Assembly: GCA_964410665.1 (NCBI GenBank)
Contig: CAYPIE010000136.1
Coordinates: forward strand, 1-12,927
DNA length: 12,927 nucleotides
Direction of reading: 5' to 3'
Source: CAYPIE01 sp964410665
GTDB taxonomy: Bacteria > Planctomycetota > Planctomycetia > Gemmatales > Gemmataceae
The position numbers were made by a program, and so were the translations under genes. The notes under the pieces were generated by a model that saw nothing but the letters and a program-made list of their open reading frames with translations, did no database searches and was not told the DNA's origin. The first letter of the stretch is position 1. Each line of letters begins with the position of its first letter. Below are positions 1-7,391 of the stretch, one piece after another.

Positions 1-267
1 CTAGTTTGCACGGTGACTACGAAGAGCACCTTCCAGAGTTCATCCCGGTCGTTGAGCTGTGGGAACCGGCCCTTATTGACCCCCCGCACAAAACTGGCGA
101 AGGCGCTAATGGCGACGTCTCCTTCAGCCGCGAAGGCCCTCCGGGGCAGGGCGAGCGAGCGCGACGAGTTGATGGAAGAAGGCATCCCACAAATGCTGGA
201 CAGCACCGGGATCGCCCCGACCTTTCAGGTCGTCAAGCCAACCGGAGATAGACCCCTGGACGGACAT
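1..267 (-). pseudogene. ECF sigma factor, frameshifted and cut by the window edge
   Basis: Reading from an ATG at 267-265 leftwards gives a start MSVQGSISGWLDDLKGRGD, then AVQHLWDAFFHQLVALAR, which is the region 2 opening of planctomycete ECF sigma factors (family pattern WLDxLKAGDxxAxxxLWxRYFxxLVxLAR). That frame stops at a TGA at 126-124. The similarity continues one frame over, with AAEGDVAISAFASF and then GRFPQLNDRDELWKVLF, the usual ADEEDVALSAFxSF and GRFPxLxDRDDLW segments. The frame change lies around 135-160, where a few expected linker residues also seem to be missing. Region 4 would lie beyond the window. An ECF factor would direct RNA polymerase to a stress or envelope regulon, but this copy cannot make a full protein unless the shift is a sequencing error. 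No clear ribosome site precedes the ATG. The start lies 4 bp after the stop of the transposase remnant. Family assignment is by eye but firm. Confidence 0.8.
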
Positions 268-270
268 GGT

Positions 271-725
271 TCACTCGTGGTGGATGGTTTTCTTAGGGCG
301 AAGGTTCGCTTGCTCCTTAATAGACCTGTCGCGTGGGTCAATGTTTGCCGCCGGCTTTCGTACCGCCTGAGCCGCCTCCAACTTACGGTCCCGCGCGGCG
401 AAGATCGTTCGCATCTGGACCCAAAGCCTCGCCTCCGAAGGCACGTCCCTGAGGGTCGCGTGCAGCCGGACCTCGTTGTAACGCTCGACGTAGTCCGCCA
501 CAATCCGCCGGACGCCGGCCAGGCACAACCGCATCTCCCCCCGGATACACTCCTCCTGAGCGTTCAGTGCTACCGCTCGATCTTGCCGTTGCTTTAGGGC
601 TTGTGCAGGGAGATGTCCGTACGTGCGACATGCCACAGAAGCGGACGCACCCCTTGAAGTCCTTGGCCATGAGCTAAGGCGTTGTCGGAGATCACTCCCG
701 GCAACTGCCCGGGATACACTTCTGA
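271..725 (-). pseudogene. IS3-family (DDE/rve) transposase remnant, multiply broken
   Basis: Pieces of the C-terminal half of an IS3-type transposase (rve integrase core) appear in order in three different minus frames. The first is VISDN around 690-675, carrying the second catalytic Asp. Next is AKDFKGCVRFCGMSHVRTSP at about 670-610. Then SNGKIER at about 593-573, with the catalytic Glu, is flanked by stop codons at the places where the family has Gln, Trp and Lys. Last comes EECIR, then RRIVADYVERYNEVRLHATL, then IFAARDRKLEAA, down to a TGA at 273-271. The first catalytic Asp and the N-terminal helix-turn-helix part are not recognisable upstream of about 725. It cannot encode an active enzyme. 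I found no terminal inverted repeats or target-site duplication that would set the element's limits. Confidence 0.85.
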
Positions 726-975
726 AAAACCGTGCGACGTGTTCGTTTTGGTATGGGTAGTCCCCCGCAAGCGTACGGCCGCAAATGTTCTCGAAGTGGT
801 GATCTGATCGCAAATCACCCAGCACGTGATTCGGGACCAGCCACAATGTGTCGGGTGCAAACACACTTTTTCTGATGGGCTTTTCCCCCCGTTGCTCATG
901 ACTCTCTCACGGGCCCGCATTCTCGGCCCCAAGGCCCACTTCCAATGCACCGGAACGACCCTGGGAGGGTAACCC

Positions 976-1116
976 ATGTACCAATTGCTACAAGCATCCA
1001 CTCTAACCCTGATGATCCTTGCCGCTGCTCCGGCCGAGGCCGACCGAGTTCAGGACACCATGACTGGCTTGAAAAAACGTGCGATTCGTGGAGCTGTCGA
1101 AGAAGTTCGAGTCTGA
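976..1116 (+). CDS. Short signal-peptide-bearing reading frame, possibly a broken secreted-protein gene
   Basis: A GGGAGGG at 963-969 sits 6 nt before the ATG, an unusually good Shine-Dalgarno arrangement. The 46-residue product opens MYQLLQASTLTLMILAAAPA followed by EADR. That is a short hydrophobic stretch ending in a small-residue signal-peptidase-like site. It then has a short Lys/Arg-rich segment (GLKKRAIRGAVEEVRV) before TGA at 1114-1116. The same frame stays open after this TGA to 1734, so the peptide may be the surviving start of a longer secreted protein interrupted by a nonsense change, or by fusion to the recombinase remnant downstream. The protein family is not recognised. The start signals are what support it; 46 codons alone are weak evidence, and its neighbours on both sides are pseudogenes. 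Confidence 0.35.
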   Translation: MYQLLQASTLTLMILAAAPAEADRVQDTMTGLKKRAIRGAVEEVRV

Positions 1117-1266
1117 GAGAGACGGACCGGGAGCGAGGAAGCTGCGGATCCAGGGCTCGAAGGGGGTGTCCCCATTGCAGCCACTTTAGGCCGACATTCC
1201 ACGACTGCTCCCTCTCCCCAGGTCCGATCGGCGGAAACTATCGATGAAATATCATATATTCTAGGG

Positions 1267-1790
<524 letters not shown>

Positions 1791-1794
1791 TACC

Positions 1795-1815
1795 GTGAGG
1801 CGGCTTACACCTCAC
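1795..1815. repeat. Small inverted repeat in the tRNA 5' leader
   Basis: GTGAGG (1795-1800) and CCTCAC (1810-1815) form a 6-bp inverted repeat with a 9-nt loop, 4 bp before the mature tRNA 5' end. It lies between the proposed promoter and the tRNA. It could be a leader hairpin near the RNase P site or chance; nothing else supports a role. Confidence 0.35.
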
Positions 1816-1821
1816 ACTCTT

Positions 1822-1850
1822 TTCATACCCCAAGCGTCCCTCGAAGACAA
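1822..1850 (-). promoter_or_regulatory. Candidate sigma-70-type promoter for tRNA-Pro
   Basis: On the minus strand TTGTCT (1850-1845) and TATGAA (1827-1822) are separated by exactly 17 bp, each matching four of six consensus bases. Transcription would start near 1814, giving a leader of about 24 nt before the tRNA at 1790. The position and spacing make it the best candidate, but the match is moderate. Confidence 0.45.
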
Positions 1851-2256
1851 GCCTATCCTGGCCTCCAGAGCATGCGCTGGGATAGACACACACAACGTCC
1901 GGCGAGTTCGTGTCAAGACAGCTTCTCGAACCAAAGACAAAAAAACACAATAACTTATCTGCGTTTCATTTCTGCATGTGTCTGGGTTTTGGCAAGGGCG
2001 ACCCCTTGCGAAAATATCAGGGGCCGAATCACGAATGACAAGCCCTCGACAGTTGCGACTCATTCGCTGGAGCATCCGACTTAGCCGCTCGCTCTCGTAT
2101 TCGAACCAGCCAACACCATCCCACCCATCATCACACCGCTTGCCCCGAGCTGGACCGTCGGTCGCTGGACAGGTGCACGCCTGGGTCCCATCATAACCGC
2201 GTTGCGCATTGGGCAGGCATGTCCTATGGACCAACCCGATCCATCCCCTGGCTTAT
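1851..2256. other. Intergenic stretch without a recognisable gene
   Basis: No frame here has a recognisable domain, convincing start or conserved motif; the open frames on either strand look like chance. It should contain the promoter of the esterase gene. One weak plus-strand candidate is TTGGCA (1989-1994) and AAATAT (2012-2017) with 17 bp between, but its -10 match is poor and it overlaps a hairpin. The right half (about 2110-2180) is C-rich. Confidence 0.5.
1992..2009. repeat. 7-bp perfect hairpin GCAAGGG/CCCTTGC
   Basis: GCAAGGG (1992-1998) and CCCTTGC (2003-2009) pair around a CGAC tetraloop. There is no T-run after it on either strand, so it is not a standard intrinsic terminator. It sits about 260 bp before the esterase start and may be a regulatory dyad or chance. 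Confidence 0.35.
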
Positions 2257-2260
2257 GGAG
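2257..2260 (+). promoter_or_regulatory. Ribosome binding site that fixes the esterase start at 2270
   Basis: GGAG lies 9 nt before the ATG at 2270. The earlier in-frame ATGs at 2219 and 2255 have no comparable purine-rich element. Starting at 2270 also puts the hydrophobic segment at the very N-terminus, as a signal sequence needs. Confidence 0.6.
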
Positions 2261-2269
2261 ATTGACCTG

Positions 2270-3343
2270 ATGGGATTGCGAGTGCTGTTCTTTATCGCGT
2301 TAGTCGCGATCAACTGTACCATCGGCTGGCTGGTAACCTGGGAGCAAGAAGCACCGGCAAATAACCGAGTACAACCGGAATACCTCCGCGTTCCGGCCCG
2401 GGAAGTCCCCATTCCAACCACGGTCAGCTCTGAACTTGCCAAGGTCATCGCGCGACCCATTGCCAAACTCCCGGTGTTCAACACCGACGCCCAGTGGCGC
2501 TTCGCCCAGCAAGCCGCGGCTACCAATGATGCCCAGCAAGTCCAAAAACTGTCGGCCGACCTTGGGGTCACTGTGGAGAAACGCACGATCCATGGGGTCC
2601 AGTGTTTCTCGGTCACCCCGGCCGAAGTACCCGCGACCAATCGGGACCGCCTGCTGGTCCACGTCCACGGCGGCGCCTATGTCTTTGGTGGCGGCCGGGC
2701 CTGCGCGGAGGAAGCCATCCTGGTCGCTGCAGCCGCCAAAATGCCTGCCCTGTCGATTGATTACCGCATGCCTCCCGACCACCCCTTCCCGGCCGCCATC
2801 GACGATACCGTCGCCGTCTGGAAGGAGGTGACCGAGAATCGTGACCCCGCCAAGATGGCCCTGTTTGGCACCTCCGCCGGCGGTGGCTTGACCATGGCCA
2901 GCGTGCTCAAGTTCAAGGAAGAAAAGTTGCCACTGCCCGGTGCGTTGTTCCTGGGCACGCCCTGGACCGACTTAACCAAGACGGGCGACACCTTCTTCAC
3001 CAACGCCGGGTTGGACAACTCGCTCGACCGCTATGACGGCTTTCTCGAGGCCTGTGCCAAGCTGTACGCGGGCAAGACCGAGCTCAAGGACCCCCTGCTG
3101 TCGCCCATCTATGGCGACGTTGAAGGCTTCCCGCCCACCATCTTGATCTCGGGGACCCGGGACCTGTTCCTGAGCATCACCATCCGAGCCCACCGCAAGC
3201 TGCGCGCCGCCGGGGTCGATGCGGCGTTGCACGTCTACGAAGGACAGTCCCACGCCGACTACTTGAAGAGCTATCCATCGCCTGAGGCGAAAGACGCCCT
3301 CAATGAGGTGGCCCGCTTCCTGGCCAAGCACCTGAAGCAGTAA
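2270..3343 (+). CDS. Alpha/beta hydrolase, hormone-sensitive-lipase (family IV) esterase, exported or membrane-anchored
   Basis: A 357-residue protein that probably hydrolyses carboxylic esters outside the cytoplasmic membrane. Residues 1-23 (MGLRVLFFIALVAINCTIGW and on) form a signal peptide or N-terminal anchor with no obvious cleavage site. The HSL-type oxyanion motif is HGGAY at 133-137, a variant of HGGG. YRMPPDHPFPAAIDD is the usual YRLAPEHPFPAAxDD segment. The nucleophile elbow is GTSAGG at 200-205 with Ser202 (family GDSAGG; Asp replaced by Thr). The remaining triad members are Asp298 in SGTRDLF and His328 in GQSHADY. All three catalytic residues are present at the right spacing, so it should be active; substrate unknown. 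It stands alone on the plus strand after the tRNA region and converges with mnmE (58 bp between stops). A start at 2219 is possible but has a poorer ribosome site. Confidence 0.9.
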   Translation: MGLRVLFFIALVAINCTIGWLVTWEQEAPANNRVQPEYLRVPAREVPIPTTVSSELAKVIARPIAKLPVFNTDAQWRFAQQAAATNDAQQVQKLSADLGVTVEKRTIHGVQCFSVTPAEVPATNRDRLLVHVHGGAYVFGGGRACAEEAILVAAAAKMPALSIDYRMPPDHPFPAAIDDTVAVWKEVTENRDPAKMALFGTSAGGGLTMASVLKFKEEKLPLPGALFLGTPWTDLTKTGDTFFTNAGLDNSLDRYDGFLEACAKLYAGKTELKDPLLSPIYGDVEGFPPTILISGTRDLFLSITIRAHRKLRAAGVDAALHVYEGQSHADYLKSYPSPEAKDALNEVARFLAKHLKQ

Positions 3344-3357
3344 GTCTCCCATCAGAC

Positions 3358-3381
3358 CCTGAAACCAGGTTTTGGCTTTTT
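3358..3381 (+). terminator. Weak candidate terminator after the esterase
   Basis: CCTG (3358-3361), loop AAAC and CAGG (3366-3369) are followed within 7 nt by TTTTT (3377-3381), 14 bp after the esterase stop. The stem has only 4 bp, so this is a tentative call for the gap between two converging genes. Confidence 0.25.
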
Positions 3382-3401
3382 GTATAGGTCCATGAAGATT
3401 A

Positions 3402-4715
3402 CTATTTGCCAATACAGAAGCGACTAAAGATACGATCGAGCAGATCATCGGTGTAGACCGCCCCGACCATTTCGCCCAACTGGTCCAAAGCTAGCCGCAC
3501 CTCCAAGGCGAGTAGTTCGGGCGGATCCTCAAATAGGACAATGCCATGCGCCTTACGCAGGTGGTCCAGGCACTGATCGATGTGGTGTCGACAGCGGCTT
3601 TGACTGGGAGCCAGGCCAGCCAGGTTGGCTTGCCGAGCTTGCCGCAGTAGTTCCTGACGCAGCTCATCCAAGCCGCGACCGGTCCAGGCGCTACAGGCGA
3701 ACCAGCCAGCCGGCGGCGCGGCTCGATCACTCTTGGTAGCAACCCGGACCACCGGCACCTGGACCCGGGGACTCTTGACGGTGTCCTCGAGCTGGTCGGC
3801 GGGCACGCAATGCAGCACCAGGCTGGCCCGGCGGGTCTGGTCAGCGCCTAGCGCTTGGGCCTGGGCCGCGATGGTGTCGCTGGCCGGCTCGTGTCCGGCG
3901 GTGTCCACCAGTTCGATCGCCAGATCTTCCAACGCTAATTTTGTGACCAGATAGTCGCGGGTGGTCCCGGGCACCTCACTCACCAGCGCACGCTGATCGG
4001 CCAGCAAGGCGTTGAACAGACTGCTTTTGCCGGCATTCGGCAAGCCGACCAGGACGACCTGAAACGTCTGCCCGCTGAGCGTCCGCGCATCCAGCTGCTT
4101 CTGCAGCAAGGTGAGCTGGGCCATCGCCTTGGCCAACTGGCTCAGCGTCTCGTCGCGGCTCACAAACTGGATGTCTTCCTCGACAAAGTCCAAGCCTGCC
4201 TCGATATCGGCCAGCAGGTTCAACAAGTCGTCACGCACACTATCCAGCGGTCGCGTCAAGCCACCCGCCAGTTGCACCAAGGCATGCTTTAGGGTCTCGA
4301 CCGAGTCGGCGGCAATGACCCCGAGCACCGCTTCGGCCTGGGCCAGGTCGCGCTTGCCAGCCAGGAATGAACGCAGGGTAAACTCCCCCGGCCGAGCCGG
4401 GCGGGCCCCTGCATTGAGCACGCAGGTCAGGAGGGCTTCCAGAACGGGTGGCGAGCCAATGGTGTGGAGCTCGGCCATGTCCTGCCCCGTGTAAGAATGA
4501 GGGGCGAAGAACGGGTAGACTTCCACCGGAACCGGTGCGGTGAACCCCGTCAGACGAACCTGGCCCGACTGGCAGATTTGCGGAGGAAAGGAATCCACCC
4601 CCTGTACCACCGCCGCCAGTATGGCATGCGTCTCGGGGCCCGATAGACGAATCATGCCGCGTAAGCCTGGTCCCGCGGCCGAAGCCAAGGCAGCAATGGT
4701 ATCATCGGGATGCAT
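3402..4715 (-). CDS. mnmE: tRNA modification GTPase MnmE (TrmE)
   Basis: A 437-residue protein, close to the family's usual 450 or so. With MnmG it installs the carboxymethylaminomethyl group on wobble U34 of certain tRNAs, in the cytoplasm, using methylene-tetrahydrofolate. The N-terminal folate-binding domain opens DDTIAALASAAGPG and contains RPGEFTLRSFLAGK at 108-121. The inserted GTPase domain has G1 GLPNAGKS (224-231), TTRD (251-254), G3 DTAGHE (271-276) and G4 TKSD (327-330, usually NKxD). The C-terminus is FCIGK with the invariant Cys434. G3 is usually DTAGLR or DTAGIR, so HE after DTAG is a small deviation. The start at 4715 is 6 nt after the yidC stop, so the two are probably cotranscribed and translationally coupled. 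The partner mnmG is not in the window. Confidence 0.97.
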   Translation of the reverse strand: MHPDDTIAALASAAGPGLRGMIRLSGPETHAILAAVVQGVDSFPPQICQSGQVRLTGFTAPVPVEVYPFFAPHSYTGQDMAELHTIGSPPVLEALLTCVLNAGARPARPGEFTLRSFLAGKRDLAQAEAVLGVIAADSVETLKHALVQLAGGLTRPLDSVRDDLLNLLADIEAGLDFVEEDIQFVSRDETLSQLAKAMAQLTLLQKQLDARTLSGQTFQVVLVGLPNAGKSSLFNALLADQRALVSEVPGTTRDYLVTKLALEDLAIELVDTAGHEPASDTIAAQAQALGADQTRRASLVLHCVPADQLEDTVKSPRVQVPVVRVATKSDRAAPPAGWFACSAWTGRGLDELRQELLRQARQANLAGLAPSQSRCRHHIDQCLDHLRKAHGIVLFEDPPELLALEVRLALDQLGEMVGAVYTDDLLDRIFSRFCIGK

Positions 4716-4721
4716 GACGGC

Positions 4722-7187
4722 TCACTTCTTCTTGGCCTGCTCCATCACATCGTCCAGCCAGGCCTTGAATTTGGCCATCATGCCCTGGGGAGGCTCCGGC
4801 TTGGCCGGCTCTGCCTGCCCCGCCCGCGATCCTTTCCCCGCGCGACCCTTGCTCGGCTTGCGGCTATCCTTGCGGCCGTTGCGAGCCACCGCCGACGTGA
4901 CCGTGCCCGTACCCGTTGTCGAACGGGCCCGGCTGGGGGTGCTCGCCGAGGGCTCCGGCTTGCTCTCATCCGGCTTGACCGCCTTGGGCAACAACTTACG
5001 CTCCGCCAAACCCCAAAGCGTTGTGCAGATGAAATAGATGCAAACCCCCGCGGCCATCTTGTAAAAAACGATACCCATAAAAATCATCATAAATTTCATC
5101 ATGCTTTGCTGCATTGCCTGCTGCTCATCGGTGGGTGGTGGCATCATGATCTTTTGCTGCAGCAACATCATGATCGCCGCCACGATCGGCAACACATTCA
5201 AGAATGGTCCGAGGTAGACAAAGCTGCCCTGGGACTCCGGCGTACTGATGAACGGGATCCCCTCGCCCCACCAGATCGCCATATCCGGCGCTGCCAGATT
5301 TTCGATCCACAAGAAGTCGCCTAAGCGGAAGAAGATGCTCTCCTTCAGAGCCCAGAATAGACCCATAAAAATTGGCATCTGCAAAATCAATAGAAAACAG
5401 CCACCCGCCATCGCCAGCGGATTGACGTTGTGTTTGCGATACAGGCCCATCATGGCTCGCTGCAGCTGGGCCGGATCGTTTTTGTACTTCTCTTTGAGGT
5501 CCTTCATTTCCGGCTGCATCTTGGCCATCTTCTTCTGCATGGTCGCCATATTGATGGCCTGCTTGCGCGACAGCGGGAACAGGAGCAGCCGCACCAAAAT
5601 GGTCAGTCCGAGAATGCTGAGTCCGAGGGGTAGAAATTGGCGGAGGCCTCCAAGGATCCAGTGCATCAAATTCGTGGTGAAGACAATCAGATCGGTCCAG
5701 TAAAATTTACTAGCCTGGCGACTAAACCAGTTGGGGAGGTGATAGTCGGTGAGCGTATTGAGGTGCAAGGTATCGTGATAACGCTCCACCAATGCCTCGG
5801 AGACCGCCGGAGAACCATCCTTGTTTTCCAGCTGCCCGAGCAGGCTCACCTTGATCGGCCCCTGATACAACAGGTACTGGTGTGTGGTGGTCTCGTCGAC
5901 CGGCAACTCCTCGGTGACCGCACGGGTGGTGATATCGAGCAGATTGGCTCTCCCCTCCGGAGCGACGGCCCCCGGAGCCGGCGTAGCCCGGGCATAGTCC
6001 AGAAAAGTCTGACGGCCATCGGGTTGCTGGTCATCCACCACCAGCACTGAAGCAAAATACTGCACCCCTACCCCGACATAACGTAGGATCTTGCCCGAGG
6101 CAGGTATGTCTTTGGAGCCATTGGTATAAGCAATCTGTTGTGCATCGAACATATCCCGGGTCGCATAGCCCTCAGCATCATCGAAACCAATATAGGCATT
6201 GCGATACGTCCAGGTATACCACTCCCCTTCGATCGGTACGCCGATCGGACCGCTGATCTGATAGACAAACTCGTTTTTGCGTGATTGACGTCCGGGCAAC
6301 GGCTCGATCTCGACCTTGAAACCCAGATGATATTCATCGTGCTTGAGCGTAAAGGTCTTGCGGATCCGTACATGGTGCGGTGCGCCGAGCTCGGTCTCGA
6401 ACACCACCTTATGGACATCTGCTTGCGGATCGGTGGTTTGCGACACCACTCGCCAGTGCCGCACGCCCAGAGTGTCGAGGGGACGATCATCGGTTTTGTT
6501 GTCGTAGTGAAACATCACATACGACGCTGGCATCAGCTGCTCCAAGAGGTCAGGATCCGTGACCGGCCCCGGCTTGAGCTTCGGAAAGTCGTACCGGTCC
6601 CGATCTTCGAGAACCTCATCGGGAAGTTTGCTGCCAGGAATCAGATGCAGCGGGACCTTCTTCGCCTGGCCATCGGGACCATCGGTATACACGCCGGTGC
6701 CGATCCAGTCAGCATGCTGAAATTCCGACAGGATGACCTGCTGCACCGCCCCCCCTTGGGTATTGAGCACTACCTGCAGCGCAGAGGGATTCTCCTCATC
6801 GTCCCAGCGACCCATGCGAATGAATACCGGTGGCTCGGCGGCTTGGACGATGGCTCGGTCAGGAGCACGACTGCCAGGGCGGCGACGGACCCAGTCGATG
6901 CCGGTCACGCCCGTGCTCGCCAACACCTGAATCGGGTCGCGTCGGATCACCAAGGGCTCGTAATCGCTGCCTGCTTTTGCCTCCACCCAGTCCACACCTA
7001 TCAAGCCGGTCCCACCGAGAGCCGCCACGGCATCCCGTCCGACTTCCTCGGTCACGACCTCGGGCTCCGGTGGCGGCCAGAGCGTCCGCTCAAGGTAAAA
7101 CCAACCGGTCAAGGTGACGACCAGCGCCAGGGCCAACAACAGAAAATGGCGAATACTCGGACCCGCCGCCGGTTGCGCGTGCTGCAT
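4722..7187 (-). CDS. yidC: Membrane protein insertase YidC (Oxa1 family)
   Basis: An 821-residue inner-membrane insertase and chaperone that works with or without Sec, much longer than E. coli YidC (548). Residues 13-35 are the first membrane span. About 120-490 is the periplasmic domain (GAVQQVILSEF near 146-156; EFVYQISGP near 306-314). About 497-735 is the conserved Oxa1-like core, with LTILVRLLLFPLSRKQ at 528-543 containing the groove arginine R533. After it come the cytoplasmic hairpin MQKKMAKMQPEMKDLKEKY, LQMPIFMGLFWAL, and the last spans near 660-678 and 697-725. Two unusual parts: a duplicated TGxxGxDWV motif at 60-68 and 92-100, and a Lys/Arg/Ser/Pro-rich cytoplasmic tail from about 732 that ends in a short amphipathic segment. 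Basic tails in this family bind ribosomes (known); that use here is inference. mnmE follows 6 bp downstream. No strong ribosome site precedes 7187. Confidence 0.96.
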   Translation of the reverse strand: MQHAQPAAGPSIRHFLLLALALVVTLTGWFYLERTLWPPPEPEVVTEEVGRDAVAALGGTGLIGVDWVEAKAGSDYEPLVIRRDPIQVLASTGVTGIDWVRRRPGSRAPDRAIVQAAEPPVFIRMGRWDDEENPSALQVVLNTQGGAVQQVILSEFQHADWIGTGVYTDGPDGQAKKVPLHLIPGSKLPDEVLEDRDRYDFPKLKPGPVTDPDLLEQLMPASYVMFHYDNKTDDRPLDTLGVRHWRVVSQTTDPQADVHKVVFETELGAPHHVRIRKTFTLKHDEYHLGFKVEIEPLPGRQSRKNEFVYQISGPIGVPIEGEWYTWTYRNAYIGFDDAEGYATRDMFDAQQIAYTNGSKDIPASGKILRYVGVGVQYFASVLVVDDQQPDGRQTFLDYARATPAPGAVAPEGRANLLDITTRAVTEELPVDETTTHQYLLYQGPIKVSLLGQLENKDGSPAVSEALVERYHDTLHLNTLTDYHLPNWFSRQASKFYWTDLIVFTTNLMHWILGGLRQFLPLGLSILGLTILVRLLLFPLSRKQAINMATMQKKMAKMQPEMKDLKEKYKNDPAQLQRAMMGLYRKHNVNPLAMAGGCFLLILQMPIFMGLFWALKESIFFRLGDFLWIENLAAPDMAIWWGEGIPFISTPESQGSFVYLGPFLNVLPIVAAIMMLLQQKIMMPPPTDEQQAMQQSMMKFMMIFMGIVFYKMAAGVCIYFICTTLWGLAERKLLPKAVKPDESKPEPSASTPSRARSTTGTGTVTSAVARNGRKDSRKPSKGRAGKGSRAGQAEPAKPEPPQGMMAKFKAWLDDVMEQAKKK

Positions 7188-7379
7188 GATGGTGTGCCAG
7201 GTACAAGGCGTCGAAAATCCAAACCCTTCAAACTTGTCATTATCCTAGCAAGCTGCGAGCAAACTTGCATACGCCAGCGGCAAACGCCTGCCGTGCGCGC
7301 CCCCGCCCCCGGCGGGGCAATGCCGACCACGCTCGTCATCGACTCTTTTAGCGCAGTAGGGTTTTCTGCCACTTTGTCC
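7188..7379. other. Divergent intergenic region between yidC and the sulfatase
   Basis: About 190 bp that must hold promoters in both directions. For yidC the best -10-like element is GATAAT on the minus strand (7244-7239), five of six consensus bases, but no good -35 lies at 16-18 bp. No convincing plus-strand promoter was found. A frame in phase with the sulfatase is open across this region and on into yidC antisense sequence; I treat it as chance because start, ribosome site and signal peptide all place the sulfatase start at 7392. Confidence 0.5.
7301..7317. repeat. Very GC-rich hairpin CCCCGCC/GGCGGGG
   Basis: CCCCGCC (7301-7307) and GGCGGGG (7311-7317) form a 7-bp all-GC stem with a CCC loop, in the gap between yidC and the sulfatase, 75 bp before the sulfatase start. 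There is no T-run beside it. It could be a structural element in a 5' leader or an insulating hairpin between divergent genes; function unknown. Confidence 0.5.
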
Positions 7380-7385
7380 AGGAGG
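7380..7385 (+). promoter_or_regulatory. Strong ribosome binding site of the sulfatase
   Basis: AGGAGG, a perfect Shine-Dalgarno core, ends 6 nt before the ATG at 7392. It decides the start in a frame that is open for more than 1 kb upstream. Confidence 0.9.
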
Positions 7386-7391
7386 ATTCGG

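Noticed and set aside
13..597. 194-codon plus-strand frame over the left edge
   Set aside because: The minus strand here carries recognisable sigma factor and transposase sequence; the plus frame is their antisense shadow.
1812..2234. 140-codon minus-strand frame between the tRNA and the esterase
   Set aside because: No start signal or motif, and it overlaps the proposed tRNA promoter.
3344..3401. Bidirectional terminator between the esterase and mnmE
   Set aside because: Only a 4-bp stem with a T-run on the plus side; the minus side has no T-run, so it was kept only as a weak plus-strand candidate.
6285..7391. An upstream extension of the sulfatase frame, open for over 1.1 kb antisense to yidC
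   Set aside because: The ATG at 7392 has a perfect AGGAGG and a signal peptide, and the extension shows no family features; it is the shadow of yidC codon use in GC-rich DNA.
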